Of a DNA stretch of 64,000 nucleotides, positions 55,578 to 63,430 are shown piece after piece; position 1 is the first letter of the stretch, and every line of letters begins with the position of its first letter. The notes under the pieces are model-generated. The model made no database searches. It was not told where the DNA came from and was given only the letters and a program-made list of their open reading frames with translations. The DNA lies in NCBI RefSeq assembly GCF_900111485.1, contig NZ_FOIC01000004.1, positions 124,001 to 188,000 on the forward strand, read 5' to 3'. The translations under genes and the position numbers were made by a program. This DNA comes from Natrinema hispanicum (GTDB lineage: Archaea; Halobacteriota; Halobacteria; Halobacteriales; Natrialbaceae).

Positions 55578-56037
55578 CGACTACTGCCGACGGCCCCGCA
55601 GCCCAAAACGTTGTAGCATTAGTCGCAGTCGTACCGTCACTGAACCTCCTGCCCGCCGTCTTGGGCGCATGCAACACATGCCCAGCGGCCGACGGAAGCG
55701 CGTCTCTGGGTCCGGTTTTGCGAAGGCTTTTATACTCCGCAAAGAATAGCCTCGAGTAAGCGGGTTCTCCCTGGAATCTTCCCGCACGAACCAGGATAAC
55801 CGATCCGGGAGCGTCTTCGTCAGGCATGGAGTAGGATACGATGACCCACGAGACGAGACGGAGTGTGAGCTACGTTGTCCCATCCGGACGACACTCATCA
55901 CCGATGTTAACACGGCGGCCGCCGGTCAACGGTCGTCACGACACCGATTTCCGTCAGTTGTCTCCGATTGCGTCCACCCGACTCGACGGCGTCCTCGATC
56001 CCGGACGGCGAGTTCACGCAAGCCACATTGGCGACCT
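55578..56037. other. Intergenic region before fttA
   Basis: 460 bases. A TTTATACT TATA-like element lies at 55729-55736. A rightward 66-codon frame (55841-56041, MTHETRRSVSYVVPSGRHSS onward) ends by overlapping the fttA start, but its composition is basic and Ser/Arg-rich, unlike haloarchaeal proteins, so it is not called. A long 5' leader for fttA is possible. Confidence 0.4.
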
Positions 56038-57972
56038 ATGAGCACTGTAGAGCAGCAACTCGACGATCTCAAAGCACAGATCACGAGCGAGTTACCGAGC
56101 GATATCTCGGTCTCCTCGGTGAAATACGAAGGCCCCGAACTGGTGGTCTACACTCGCGACCCGAAGAAATTCGCCCAGCAGGGCGATCTCATCCGACAGC
56201 TCGCGAGCAAACTTCGCAAGCGGATTACCGTCCGGCCCGACCCAAGCGTTCTCTCGCGACCTGAGCAGGCCCGCGAGGAGATCATGGGCGTTATCCCCGA
56301 CGAAGCAGGAGTGACCGACCTCGATTTCCACGCCGATACCGGCGAAGTCGTCATCGAGGCCGAAAAGCCCGGCATGGTGATCGGCCGTCACGGCTCGACG
56401 CTCCGCGAAATCACGAAAAACGTCGGCTGGACGCCCGAAGTCGTCCGGACGCCGCCGATCGAATCTTCAACCGTCTCGAACGTCCGCAGCTTCCTCAAAC
56501 AGGAACGCGACGAGCGCCGAGACATCTTGGAGAAGGTCGGCCGACAGATCCACCGCGAGGAGATGTCCGACGACGAGTACGTCCGCATCACCACACTGGG
56601 GTGCTGTCGTGAAGTCGGTCGCGCGTCGTTTATTCTCTCGACGCCCGAAACGCGGATCCTCATCGACTGCGGTGACAAACCCGGCGCGGAAGGCGAAGTG
56701 CCCTATCTCCACGCACCCGAGGCACTCGGCGCTGGCCCCCAGACCATCGACGCCGTCGTCCTGACCCACGCCCACCTCGACCACTCCGCGCTCATTCCGC
56801 TCCTGTTCAAGTACGGCTACGACGGCCCGATCTACTGTACCGAGCCCACGCGGGACCTGATGGGCCTGCTGACGCTCGACTATCTCGACGTTGCGGCCAA
56901 AGAAGGCCGCACTCCTCCCTACGATAGCGAACAGGTCCGCGAGGCGATCAAACACACCATCCCGCTCGAATATGGCGACGTCACCGACATCGCGCCGGAC
57001 GTCAAACTCACCCTTCACAACGCCGGCCACATCCTCGGCTCGGCCGTCTCGCACTTCCATATCGGCGACGGTCTCTACAACGTCGCCTTCTCCGGCGACA
57101 TCCACTACGAGGACACGCGCCTGTTCAACGGCGCAACCAACGACTTCCCGCGGGTCGAAACGCTCGTGATGGAGTCGACCTACGGCGGTCGCAACGACTA
57201 CCAGACCGACCAGCAAGACTCCGAAGAGAAACTCAAGGAAGTAATCAATGAGACCTACGAGCAGGGCGGTAAGGTCGTCATTCCGGCGTTCGCGGTCGGC
57301 CGCTCCCAAGAAATCATGCTTGTCTTGGAGGAGGCGATGCGCAACGGCGACATTCCGTCGATGCCGGTCCACTTAGACGGCATGATCTGGGAGGCGACGG
57401 CGATCCACACCACCTACCCCGAATACCTCCGTGACGACCTGCGCGACCGCATCTTCCACGAGGACGAAAACCCCTTCCTCGCCGAGGAATTCAACCACAT
57501 CGACGGCGGCGAGGAAGAACGCCAGGACGTCGCCGACGGCGACTCCTGTATTATCCTCTCGACGTCGGGGATGGTTACCGGCGGCCCGATCATGTCCTGG
57601 CTCTCGCATATCGGCCCCGATCCGGACTCGACGCTCGTCTTCGTCGGCTATCAGGCCCAGGGAACCCTCGGCCGACGCATTCAGAACGGTTGGGACGAGA
57701 TTCCGACCAGCGAAGTCGGTGCCATGGGCAACGGCGGCGGCCGCGGCACCCTCTCGCTGAACATGGGCGTCGAAACCGTCGACGGCTTCTCCGGCCACGC
57801 CGACCGCGCCGGCCTCGAGAACTTCGTCAAAACGATGAACCCACGCCCCGAGAAGGTACTCTGTGTCCACGGCGACGAACGCTCCACGCAGGACCTCTCG
57901 AGCGCGCTCTATCACAACTACGACATGCGCACCTTCGCGCCGAAGAACCTCGAGACCTTCCGCTTCCTCTAA
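56038..57972 (+). CDS. fttA: Transcription termination factor FttA (aCPSF1), KH/beta-CASP ribonuclease
   Basis: 644 residues. Residues 1-~150 hold two KH domains, the second with the VIGRHGST loop (114-121). The metallo-beta-lactamase core has VLTHAHLDHS (His244, His246, Asp248, His249), and the beta-CASP part has VMESTYGGRND, KVVIPAFAVGRSQEIMLVL and HGDERSTQDL near the end. FttA cleaves nascent RNA at U-rich sites and terminates transcription in archaea. The gene is followed by a dense array of hairpins in its 3' region. Confidence 0.96.
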   Translation: MSTVEQQLDDLKAQITSELPSDISVSSVKYEGPELVVYTRDPKKFAQQGDLIRQLASKLRKRITVRPDPSVLSRPEQAREEIMGVIPDEAGVTDLDFHADTGEVVIEAEKPGMVIGRHGSTLREITKNVGWTPEVVRTPPIESSTVSNVRSFLKQERDERRDILEKVGRQIHREEMSDDEYVRITTLGCCREVGRASFILSTPETRILIDCGDKPGAEGEVPYLHAPEALGAGPQTIDAVVLTHAHLDHSALIPLLFKYGYDGPIYCTEPTRDLMGLLTLDYLDVAAKEGRTPPYDSEQVREAIKHTIPLEYGDVTDIAPDVKLTLHNAGHILGSAVSHFHIGDGLYNVAFSGDIHYEDTRLFNGATNDFPRVETLVMESTYGGRNDYQTDQQDSEEKLKEVINETYEQGGKVVIPAFAVGRSQEIMLVLEEAMRNGDIPSMPVHLDGMIWEATAIHTTYPEYLRDDLRDRIFHEDENPFLAEEFNHIDGGEEERQDVADGDSCIILSTSGMVTGGPIMSWLSHIGPDPDSTLVFVGYQAQGTLGRRIQNGWDEIPTSEVGAMGNGGGRGTLSLNMGVETVDGFSGHADRAGLENFVKTMNPRPEKVLCVHGDERSTQDLSSALYHNYDMRTFAPKNLETFRFL

Positions 57973-57983
57973 AGAAAGCCCTC

Positions 57984-58184
57984 GCGATCGCTTGGCAGCG
58001 ATCGCTCGCCCTTTCAATGTCTACCGGAGCGCCTGCGGCGCTCCGGTCGCCCGGAAATCTTCGATTTCCGCAGGCCGCCAGGGTCGCACCGCAGCGCGGT
58101 GCGCGGATCTGCGCACCGCGCGGTCGGCCTGCCCTCCCCCGTGACTCGAGCGCTCGCCTCCTACTCGAGGCGAGCGCTCGAGTC
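57984..58184. repeat. Array of five strong hairpins downstream of fttA
   Basis: Stems at 57984-58005 (9 bp, loop TGGC), 58023-58047 (11 bp, ACCGGAGCGCC, loop TGC), 58052-58070 (8 bp, loop TTC), 58094-58121 (11 bp, GCGCGGTGCGC) and 58143-58184 (18 bp, GACTCGAGCGCTCGCCTC, six-base loop), all perfect. GCAGGCC (58070-58076) can also pair with GGCCTGC (58126-58132), enclosing the fourth. No gene lies here. The region may act in RNA 3'-end formation or be a repetitive element. Confidence 0.75.
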
Positions 58185-58301
58185 GGCCACTGTGGAGGGT
58201 CGGGACCTGTCGAAATCGCGGCTGCCCAGACGTGGGCGGCTCGGAAACGAACGGAGAACCAGAGCAGCGTGCCGTGACGAGTGAACCGAACACCGAGTTG
58301 C

Positions 58302-59000
58302 TTATCGGTCGTTCGACTGGGCAGTCACTTCGTCGTCGGCCACTGTCGACTCGTCTCCCTCCCAGCGTTCCTCGTGGACGAGCGTCTCCATATCGAGTCG
58401 CTCACGCCAGCCCTCCTGCTGGAGAACCGGTTCCTCGGGGAAGCCGTCTTTCGGATAGCCGAGACAGAGATACGCGATCGGCTTGACGTGTGGCGGAATG
58501 TCGAGCACCTCCTGGAGCTCGTAGGGGTAGAGGACGCTCACCCAGCCGACGCCGACGCCCTCCGCGCGAGCGGCCAGCCATAGATTCTGCACCGCGAGAC
58601 ACGTCGAATAGACATCAGTACGCTTCATCGAATTGCGACCAAGCACGTGGGGCGCGCCGCGGGTCGGATCACAGGTCACGCAGATGTTGATCGGTGATTC
58701 GCGAATCCCCTCGAGTTTCAACTCCGCGAATTCGCTTCGCCGTGGTTCCTCGTAGCCCTCGCGGGCGGCCGCGATGGCGCGCTCTGCGATCGACGCGATT
58801 TCGGTTTTGGTCTCATCGTCACGGACAACCACGAGATCCCACGGCTGTGAGAAGCCGACGCTCGGTGCGTGATGGGCGGCTTGCAGCAGTCGCTCGAGGA
58901 CCTCCTCGGGAATCGGGTCGTCGCGAAACCGCCGGATATCGCGCCGGGCGTAAATCGTCTTGTACACTGCCTCTCGTTCCGCGTCCGTGAATGCAACCAT
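58302..59000 (-). CDS. bluB: 5,6-dimethylbenzimidazole synthase (BluB)
   Basis: 232 residues, nitroreductase fold. RRDIRRFRDDPIPEEVLERL binds FMN; APSVGFSQPWDLVVVRD, SPINICVTCDPTRGAPHVLG and YSTCLAVQNLWLAARAEGVG then VGWVSVLYP distinguish BluB from ordinary nitroreductases. BluB fragments reduced FMN to make the lower ligand of vitamin B12. It is monocistronic. The cobalamin adenosyltransferase at 19.2 kb serves the same cofactor. Confidence 0.92.
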   Translation of the reverse strand: MVAFTDAEREAVYKTIYARRDIRRFRDDPIPEEVLERLLQAAHHAPSVGFSQPWDLVVVRDDETKTEIASIAERAIAAAREGYEEPRRSEFAELKLEGIRESPINICVTCDPTRGAPHVLGRNSMKRTDVYSTCLAVQNLWLAARAEGVGVGWVSVLYPYELQEVLDIPPHVKPIAYLCLGYPKDGFPEEPVLQQEGWRERLDMETLVHEERWEGDESTVADDEVTAQSNDR

Positions 59001-59116
59001 TGTTTCACAACTGCAATCAATATTGTATAAATCCAGTGACTAGCCGCCGGCAGGGGACTCGAGCGAGGACAGCCGAGACCGGCTGCCGACGGTGACGATG
59101 GGAGTCGCCAGCCCGG

Positions 59117-59929
59117 TCACTCGGGAGCGTCGACCGGATCGACGACCTCACCCGTCGCGGGATAGACACCGACCTGCTCGCAGATGTCGGCCATCGGGCA
59201 CGCCTCGGGATCCTCGAGACAGGCTGGTTTCCGAGCGGTGCAGTATTCGCGGCCGAACTGGATCGTCGCCGTGTGACCGAAGCCACACTTGGCAGCAGGC
59301 ACGTCGCGCTCGAGGGTCTCACGAACCGTTTCGTGATCGGCAGCCGGCGACGCGATTCCCATCCGTCGGTAGATCCGGTGGACGTGCGTGTCGACGGGGA
59401 AAACGCCGCCACGGCCACCCGAAAAGAGCAGGACACAATCGGCGGTCTTCGGGCCGACGCCTCGGACCTCGAGCAAGGTGTCACGAACCGTCTCAGGGTC
59501 CTCGTCCTTGACGAATGCATCGAACGCAGCGGCGGAGCCGAAGTCCTCGAGCACCCACTCGGCGGTGTCGATGATGGTTTCGGACTTCTGATTATAGAGG
59601 CCCGCCGAGCTGATCGTCTCGGCAAGCGTCGACTGCTCGGCGTCTGCAAGTGTCTCAGCCAGATCGACATCGTCGCCATCGTATCGCTCGAGCAGTGCGT
59701 CATGTGCCGGCTGGCTCGCCTTGTCGCTCGTGTTCTGGCTCAGGATCGTACGGACGAGACAGGTAAAGGCATCCTGGCCGCCGTAAGTCTTTTGCCAGTA
59801 CAGCTCACCCAAGCGGTCAATGACCGCCTCCGCGCGGGTGTCGGCCGTCGCGGGATCGAACTCGGCGGCTATACCGCCACCTGCCGTGCCACCGCTGATG
59901 TTGACGGCTGGCTCCGGATCATCGCTCAT
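59117..59929 (-). CDS. nth: Endonuclease III
   Basis: 270 residues from MSDDPEPAVNISGGTAGGGI. The helix-hairpin-helix LLEVRGVGPKTADCVLLF includes the catalytic Lys, and the Asp is in VFPVDTHVHRIYRRMG. Four cysteines for the iron-sulfur cluster follow as C-X6-C-X6-C-X5-C (YCTARKPACLEDPEACP then MADIC). It is a glycosylase/AP lyase for oxidised pyrimidines. The longer in-frame start at 60004 is not supported. DUF371 lies 70 bases upstream on the same strand. Confidence 0.95.
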   Translation of the reverse strand: MSDDPEPAVNISGGTAGGGIAAEFDPATADTRAEAVIDRLGELYWQKTYGGQDAFTCLVRTILSQNTSDKASQPAHDALLERYDGDDVDLAETLADAEQSTLAETISSAGLYNQKSETIIDTAEWVLEDFGSAAAFDAFVKDEDPETVRDTLLEVRGVGPKTADCVLLFSGGRGGVFPVDTHVHRIYRRMGIASPAADHETVRETLERDVPAAKCGFGHTATIQFGREYCTARKPACLEDPEACPMADICEQVGVYPATGEVVDPVDAPE

Positions 59930-60000
59930 ATCGGGACCGTAGGACGGACAGGACAAAACCGCGACGGAAGCGGTGGTCTCGAGCGTGCGCTGACGACCGG

Positions 60001-60414
60001 TCACTCGACGCGAATCGTCACCGTCACGTCGGCACCGTCAGCCAGTGCGTCGACGAGGTCGCGGTCGAATCCTTCGGCTGCGAACTCGGCACCAACCATG
60101 ATCGTCCGGTCGTCGATGTAGTCGCTCGTCCGTCCGACCGCGCTTCGCTCGTTGGTCAGTTCGAGATCAGGGTGGCCACGTCCCGAGACCGACGCCGTGT
60201 AGCCGTCAGCCTCGAGCGTGACCGTGATCGTTGCATTGGCGTCCTGACACGCCGCGACGAACTCGGGATCGAAATCAGCCGGGGAACGGTCGGCCTCGAT
60301 CGCAAGGATGCAGTCGCCCGCAGGAGTGAGATAGTCGTCGGTCGTCACCTCGAAGGTGCTCGCGTGTTCGGCACTGACGTGCTCGTGACCGCGAGCCTGA
60401 ATAACCTCTTCCAT
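60001..60414 (-). CDS. DUF371 family protein
   Basis: 137 residues, MEEVIQARGHEHVSAEHAST onward. The family core RGHEHV..HASTFEVTTDDYL, ITVTLEADGYTASVSGRGHP and DRTIMVGAEFAAEGFDRDLV is complete. DUF371 proteins are archaeal, compact, of unknown function. It lies immediately upstream of nth in the same direction, so it may be co-transcribed with it. Confidence 0.9.
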   Translation of the reverse strand: MEEVIQARGHEHVSAEHASTFEVTTDDYLTPAGDCILAIEADRSPADFDPEFVAACQDANATITVTLEADGYTASVSGRGHPDLELTNERSAVGRTSDYIDDRTIMVGAEFAAEGFDRDLVDALADGADVTVTIRVE

Positions 60415-60480
60415 GCAACGGAGTTCGGTGCCGGTCGGAAAACGGGATCGAATCGGGCTCGTCTCGAGCCCGGCTATTGC

Positions 60481-61824
60481 TTAGATGAGGCTCGCGCCGT
60501 CGAAGTCGCCGCGGCTGTAGTCGATCTCCAGCAACTCGAGGATCGTCGGCGTGATGTCGAATAAGTCGGCGTCGTCGATCGTCGCCTCCGGATCGTCGAT
60601 ATAGAGCGACGTATTGTCGAAGCTGTGCATCCCGTTGCGCGGACCCGTATCGAAGACCTCGGCGTCGCCCTTGAAGCCGGACTTGAGGTCGAAGCCCTTG
60701 TTCGGGATCGCGACCAGGTCGGGCGCGATATCGTCGTGATCGCCACGGAAGGCCGCTTCCTTCTCGACGACGCGGTCGACGACTTTGTTGCCGTCGGGAC
60801 CCTCGAGGGCCTCGAGCTCGGCTTTGAGCTGGTCGCGGACCTCGTCGTACTCGGATTCGGGGACGGAGCCGCGGGGTTCACGTCCCTCGAGGTTGATGTA
60901 GAAGCGACCGGGGATGAACGAGTAGGCTTTCGTATCAGTCGAGATGTCGCCCAGTTCCTCGGGGTCCTCGGTCTGGAAGGAGAGCCAGCCCTCCTCGCGA
61001 AGCCACTCGTTGAAGTGGACCTCGTAGTCGAGGCTGGTAAAGCCGTGGTCGGAGGCGACGATCATGGTGGCGTCGTCGGGGAGTGCCTCGCGGAGGCGGC
61101 CGATGTAGTCGTCGACCTTCTGGTAGAACTCGAGGAACTCGTCTTTGTACTCACCGTCGCGCTCGTAGTCCTTGAACAGGAAGTGGTTGACCCGGTCGGT
61201 CGTCATGAAGACGCCGAAAAAGAGGTCCCAGTCGTCTTCCTCGATGTAGTGTTTGAACGCCTCGAAGCGCGCGTCGACGGTCGCGTGGGCGTCCTCGATG
61301 AACTCGGCTTTGTCGTCCTGATGGCCGAGTTTCGGGTTGACGTCGATCCGGTAGTCGAGCGTCTCGAGGTAGCTCCCGACATCGTCGGGGCAGGCAGCTT
61401 TCTCGAGGTCGGGCGAGAGAAAGCCCGAGACCATCCGCTGGACGTCACGCTGTGGCGGGAAGGTGACGGGGACGTTCATGACGGTAGCCTCGCGACCGGC
61501 CGCTTGAACGCGGTCCCAGACGCGGTCGGCTTGGACGTCACGCCCCATCGGGACATAGGTGTCGTAGGTGCCGACTTCACGGTCCTGGAAGCCGTAGACG
61601 CCGGTCTCGCCGGGATTTTTCCCGGTCGTCAGCGACGGCCAGCAGGCGCTGGATTCCGGCGGGACGATGCTCGAGATTTCTGCCGCCGTGCCGTCGTCAG
61701 CGAGCGCTGCAAAGTTGGGAAACAGTTCCTCGTGCTCCGAGAGGAGACTATACGGTACGCCGTCGACCCCAATAAACGCGACTCGGGGGTCACCGTCGCC
61801 CCGTAATCGGTCGAACAGACCCAT
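60481..61824 (-). CDS. Alkaline-phosphatase-superfamily phosphodiesterase/nucleotide pyrophosphatase
   Basis: 447 residues from MGLFDRLRGDGDPRVAFIGV. Metal-binding motifs are FIGVDGVPYSLL, PPESSACWPSLTTGKNPG (nucleophile region), FMTTDRVNHFLF and IVASDHGFTSLD with a later GMHSFDN. This is the type I phosphodiesterase branch. Haloarchaeal genomes often carry several copies linked to surface or lipid-linked processes; the substrate is unknown. No signal peptide is visible, so it is probably cytosolic. The start at 61851 is longer but less likely. Confidence 0.9.
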   Translation of the reverse strand: MGLFDRLRGDGDPRVAFIGVDGVPYSLLSEHEELFPNFAALADDGTAAEISSIVPPESSACWPSLTTGKNPGETGVYGFQDREVGTYDTYVPMGRDVQADRVWDRVQAAGREATVMNVPVTFPPQRDVQRMVSGFLSPDLEKAACPDDVGSYLETLDYRIDVNPKLGHQDDKAEFIEDAHATVDARFEAFKHYIEEDDWDLFFGVFMTTDRVNHFLFKDYERDGEYKDEFLEFYQKVDDYIGRLREALPDDATMIVASDHGFTSLDYEVHFNEWLREEGWLSFQTEDPEELGDISTDTKAYSFIPGRFYINLEGREPRGSVPESEYDEVRDQLKAELEALEGPDGNKVVDRVVEKEAAFRGDHDDIAPDLVAIPNKGFDLKSGFKGDAEVFDTGPRNGMHSFDNTSLYIDDPEATIDDADLFDITPTILELLEIDYSRGDFDGASLI

Positions 61825-62061
61825 GGCCGGACGTAGTTCGACCGGGTACAAGAAGGTTCGTTTCGGAACAGTGTTTTGCGAATACCTGCGACGGAAGTCA
61901 TCGGTTCGACAGTCGCCGACTGCAGACCGGCTGGGACCGTCCGCACGGGGATGCTCAGTGAGCGGTAAACACGCGACCCGACCGACGAGACCACACCGGC
62001 GGTAACGAAAGCGGGAGCGAGGACGATCGGTCGTCTGCGGCCTCGGACGTGGCGCGACAGG

Positions 62062-62196
62062 TTACTCGTCGCGGTCGCTCGAGTCTGCTGGCTCGAAGTT
62101 GGTCGGGACGACCGTGAGGTGAGCCATACCGACGCCGGACGTAGCTGCGTCGTCGGCCGACGATCCCGAACGTGGGGCGGGGTTGGATGCTGCCAT
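62062..62196 (-). CDS. Putative 44-residue protein
   Basis: Starts MAASNPAPRSGSSADDAATS at 62196 and ends FEPADSSDRDE at 62062. It has no hydrophobic segment or Cys. The composition is haloarchaeal and a TATA-like TTTTATGC box lies about 30 bases upstream on the same strand. An internal ATG (MAHLTVVPTNFE) may be the real start. No family recognised; support is the promoter and codon use only. Confidence 0.45.
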   Translation of the reverse strand: MAASNPAPRSGSSADDAATSGVGMAHLTVVPTNFEPADSSDRDE

Positions 62197-62222
62197 ACAG
62201 TGAGAGATACGGGCGAGACGGG

Positions 62223-62230
62223 CATAAAAT
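62223..62230 (-). promoter_or_regulatory. TATA-like box (minus strand)
   Basis: ATTTTATG on the minus strand, about 30 bases before the ATG at 62196, consistent with transcription of the 44-residue ORF. Confidence 0.4.
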
Positions 62231-62330
62231 TACCCATGCTCATAACGCATCCGGTAACCGGCCGGAGATTACTCTGGGGAATCAACCGGTGGAGCCGACG
62301 ACAGAAACGAAAAACGACCGTTGGTGGTCG

Positions 62331-62864
62331 TTACTGGAAGTTCTCTTCGTAGAGGTCCTGGGCGTGTTCGATCGCGTCGTAGGCAGCCTGCTTGTCCTCC
62401 CAGCCCTGCGTCTCGACTTCCTTGCCTTCCTCTAAGTTCTTGTAGGTCTCAAAGAACTCGTCGATCTCGTCGAGTTGCTGCTGTGGGATGTCGTCGAGAT
62501 CCTCGATGTGATCGTAGCGTGGGTCCTCACTCGGGACGGCGATGACCTTGTCGTCCTGCTCGCCGTCGTCGTCCATCTTCATCAGCGCGACGGGACGGGC
62601 TTCGATGACACAGCCGGGGAACGTCTGATCCTCGACGAGGACGAGCACGTCGAAGGGGTCCTCGTCGTCGTAATAGGACTGCGGGATGAAGCCGTAGTCA
62701 CTTGGATAGTGAACGTTGCTGTGGAGCACGCGATCGAGGACGACGCCCGGCACGTCCTTGTCGTACTCGTACTTGTTTCGCTCGCCTTTGAGACATTCCA
62801 CGACGGCGTAGATCTCTTCTGGCGCGTTCGGTCCAGTTTCGAGGTCTTCCCAGAGGTTGACCAT
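62331..62864 (-). CDS. ppa: Inorganic pyrophosphatase (family I)
   Basis: 177 residues from MVNLWEDLETGPNAPEEIYA. Conserved catalytic stretches are ECLKGERNKYEYDKD, YPSDYGFIPQSYYDDEDPFD with the DxDPxD metal site, and VPSEDPRYDHIEDLDDIP. It hydrolyses pyrophosphate and drives biosynthesis. An in-frame ATG at 62876 adds four residues. It is a single gene, divergent from padR. Confidence 0.96.
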   Translation of the reverse strand: MVNLWEDLETGPNAPEEIYAVVECLKGERNKYEYDKDVPGVVLDRVLHSNVHYPSDYGFIPQSYYDDEDPFDVLVLVEDQTFPGCVIEARPVALMKMDDDGEQDDKVIAVPSEDPRYDHIEDLDDIPQQQLDEIDEFFETYKNLEEGKEVETQGWEDKQAAYDAIEHAQDLYEENFQ

Positions 62865-63040
62865 GTATCGGAACATCCGTAGTCGATCAAAAAGTACTTT
62901 CGTAATCGACTGTCAGTATTCGAGTGACGGTTGCCAGAAACTCGACAGACACCACGAAGGCCCGTTACACCCGTCTTCGGCCTCGTATCGGTCGGTCACC
63001 GGGTGTCGGATCGGCTGATACGAAGTGATAGTTGACAAGT

Positions 63041-63048
63041 CTTAAATA
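63041..63048 (+). promoter_or_regulatory. TATA box for the PadR-like regulator gene
   Basis: CTTAAATA centred 26 bases before the ATG at 63071, typical for a leaderless haloarchaeal transcript. TGACAA occurs on both sides (63033 and 63055 areas) and could be half-sites for autoregulation, which is speculative. Confidence 0.55.
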
Positions 63049-63070
63049 GTCTGGTGACAATTGCACAAGT

Positions 63071-63430
63071 ATGTCAGAGGCACAATCAATCACCGGCGAA
63101 CAGAGTATTGCACGCGAACTCACCGCCTTCCAGAACAACATCCTCGTCATCCTCGCGAAGGAGCCGATGTACGGCCTCGCGATCAAGCGCGAACTCGAGG
63201 ACTACTATGGGGCGGAAGTAAACCACGGGCGGCTCTACCCTAACCTCGACGAACTCGTCGACCTGGGACTAGTCGAGAAAAGCGAACTCGACAAGCGAAC
63301 CAACCAGTACTCGCTGACCGACGACGGCTACGAGGCCGTCCTCGACGGCATCGAGTGGACGCTCTCGAAGGTCGTCACGGGCGACGACCGCGCAGACGAG
63401 ATCCGCGACATCGTCGAAAACAGTTACTAG
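63071..63430 (+). CDS. PadR-family transcriptional regulator
   Basis: 119 residues. The winged helix is FQNNILVILAKEPMYGLAIK, YYGAEVNHGRLYPNLDELVD and LVEKSELDKRTNQYSLTDDG, typical of PadR regulators in which MYGLxIK and GRLYPxLxxL are conserved. The C-terminal dimer helix is short (VVTGDDRADEIRDIVENSY), placing it with the small PadR class. Its target is unknown. Its stop codon overlaps that of the convergent downstream gene. Confidence 0.92.
   Translation: MSEAQSITGEQSIARELTAFQNNILVILAKEPMYGLAIKRELEDYYGAEVNHGRLYPNLDELVDLGLVEKSELDKRTNQYSLTDDGYEAVLDGIEWTLSKVVTGDDRADEIRDIVENSY

Noticed and set aside
55841..56041. 66-codon frame overlapping the fttA start
   Set aside because: The stop overlaps the fttA ATG, which can signal coupling, but the peptide is Arg/Ser-rich and basic, unlike haloarchaeal proteins, and has no promoter at the right distance.
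60625..61806. 393-codon open frame antisense to the alkaline-phosphatase-family gene
   Set aside because: Low-complexity Val/Asp/Glu-rich translation without motifs; the minus strand has all metal-binding motifs.
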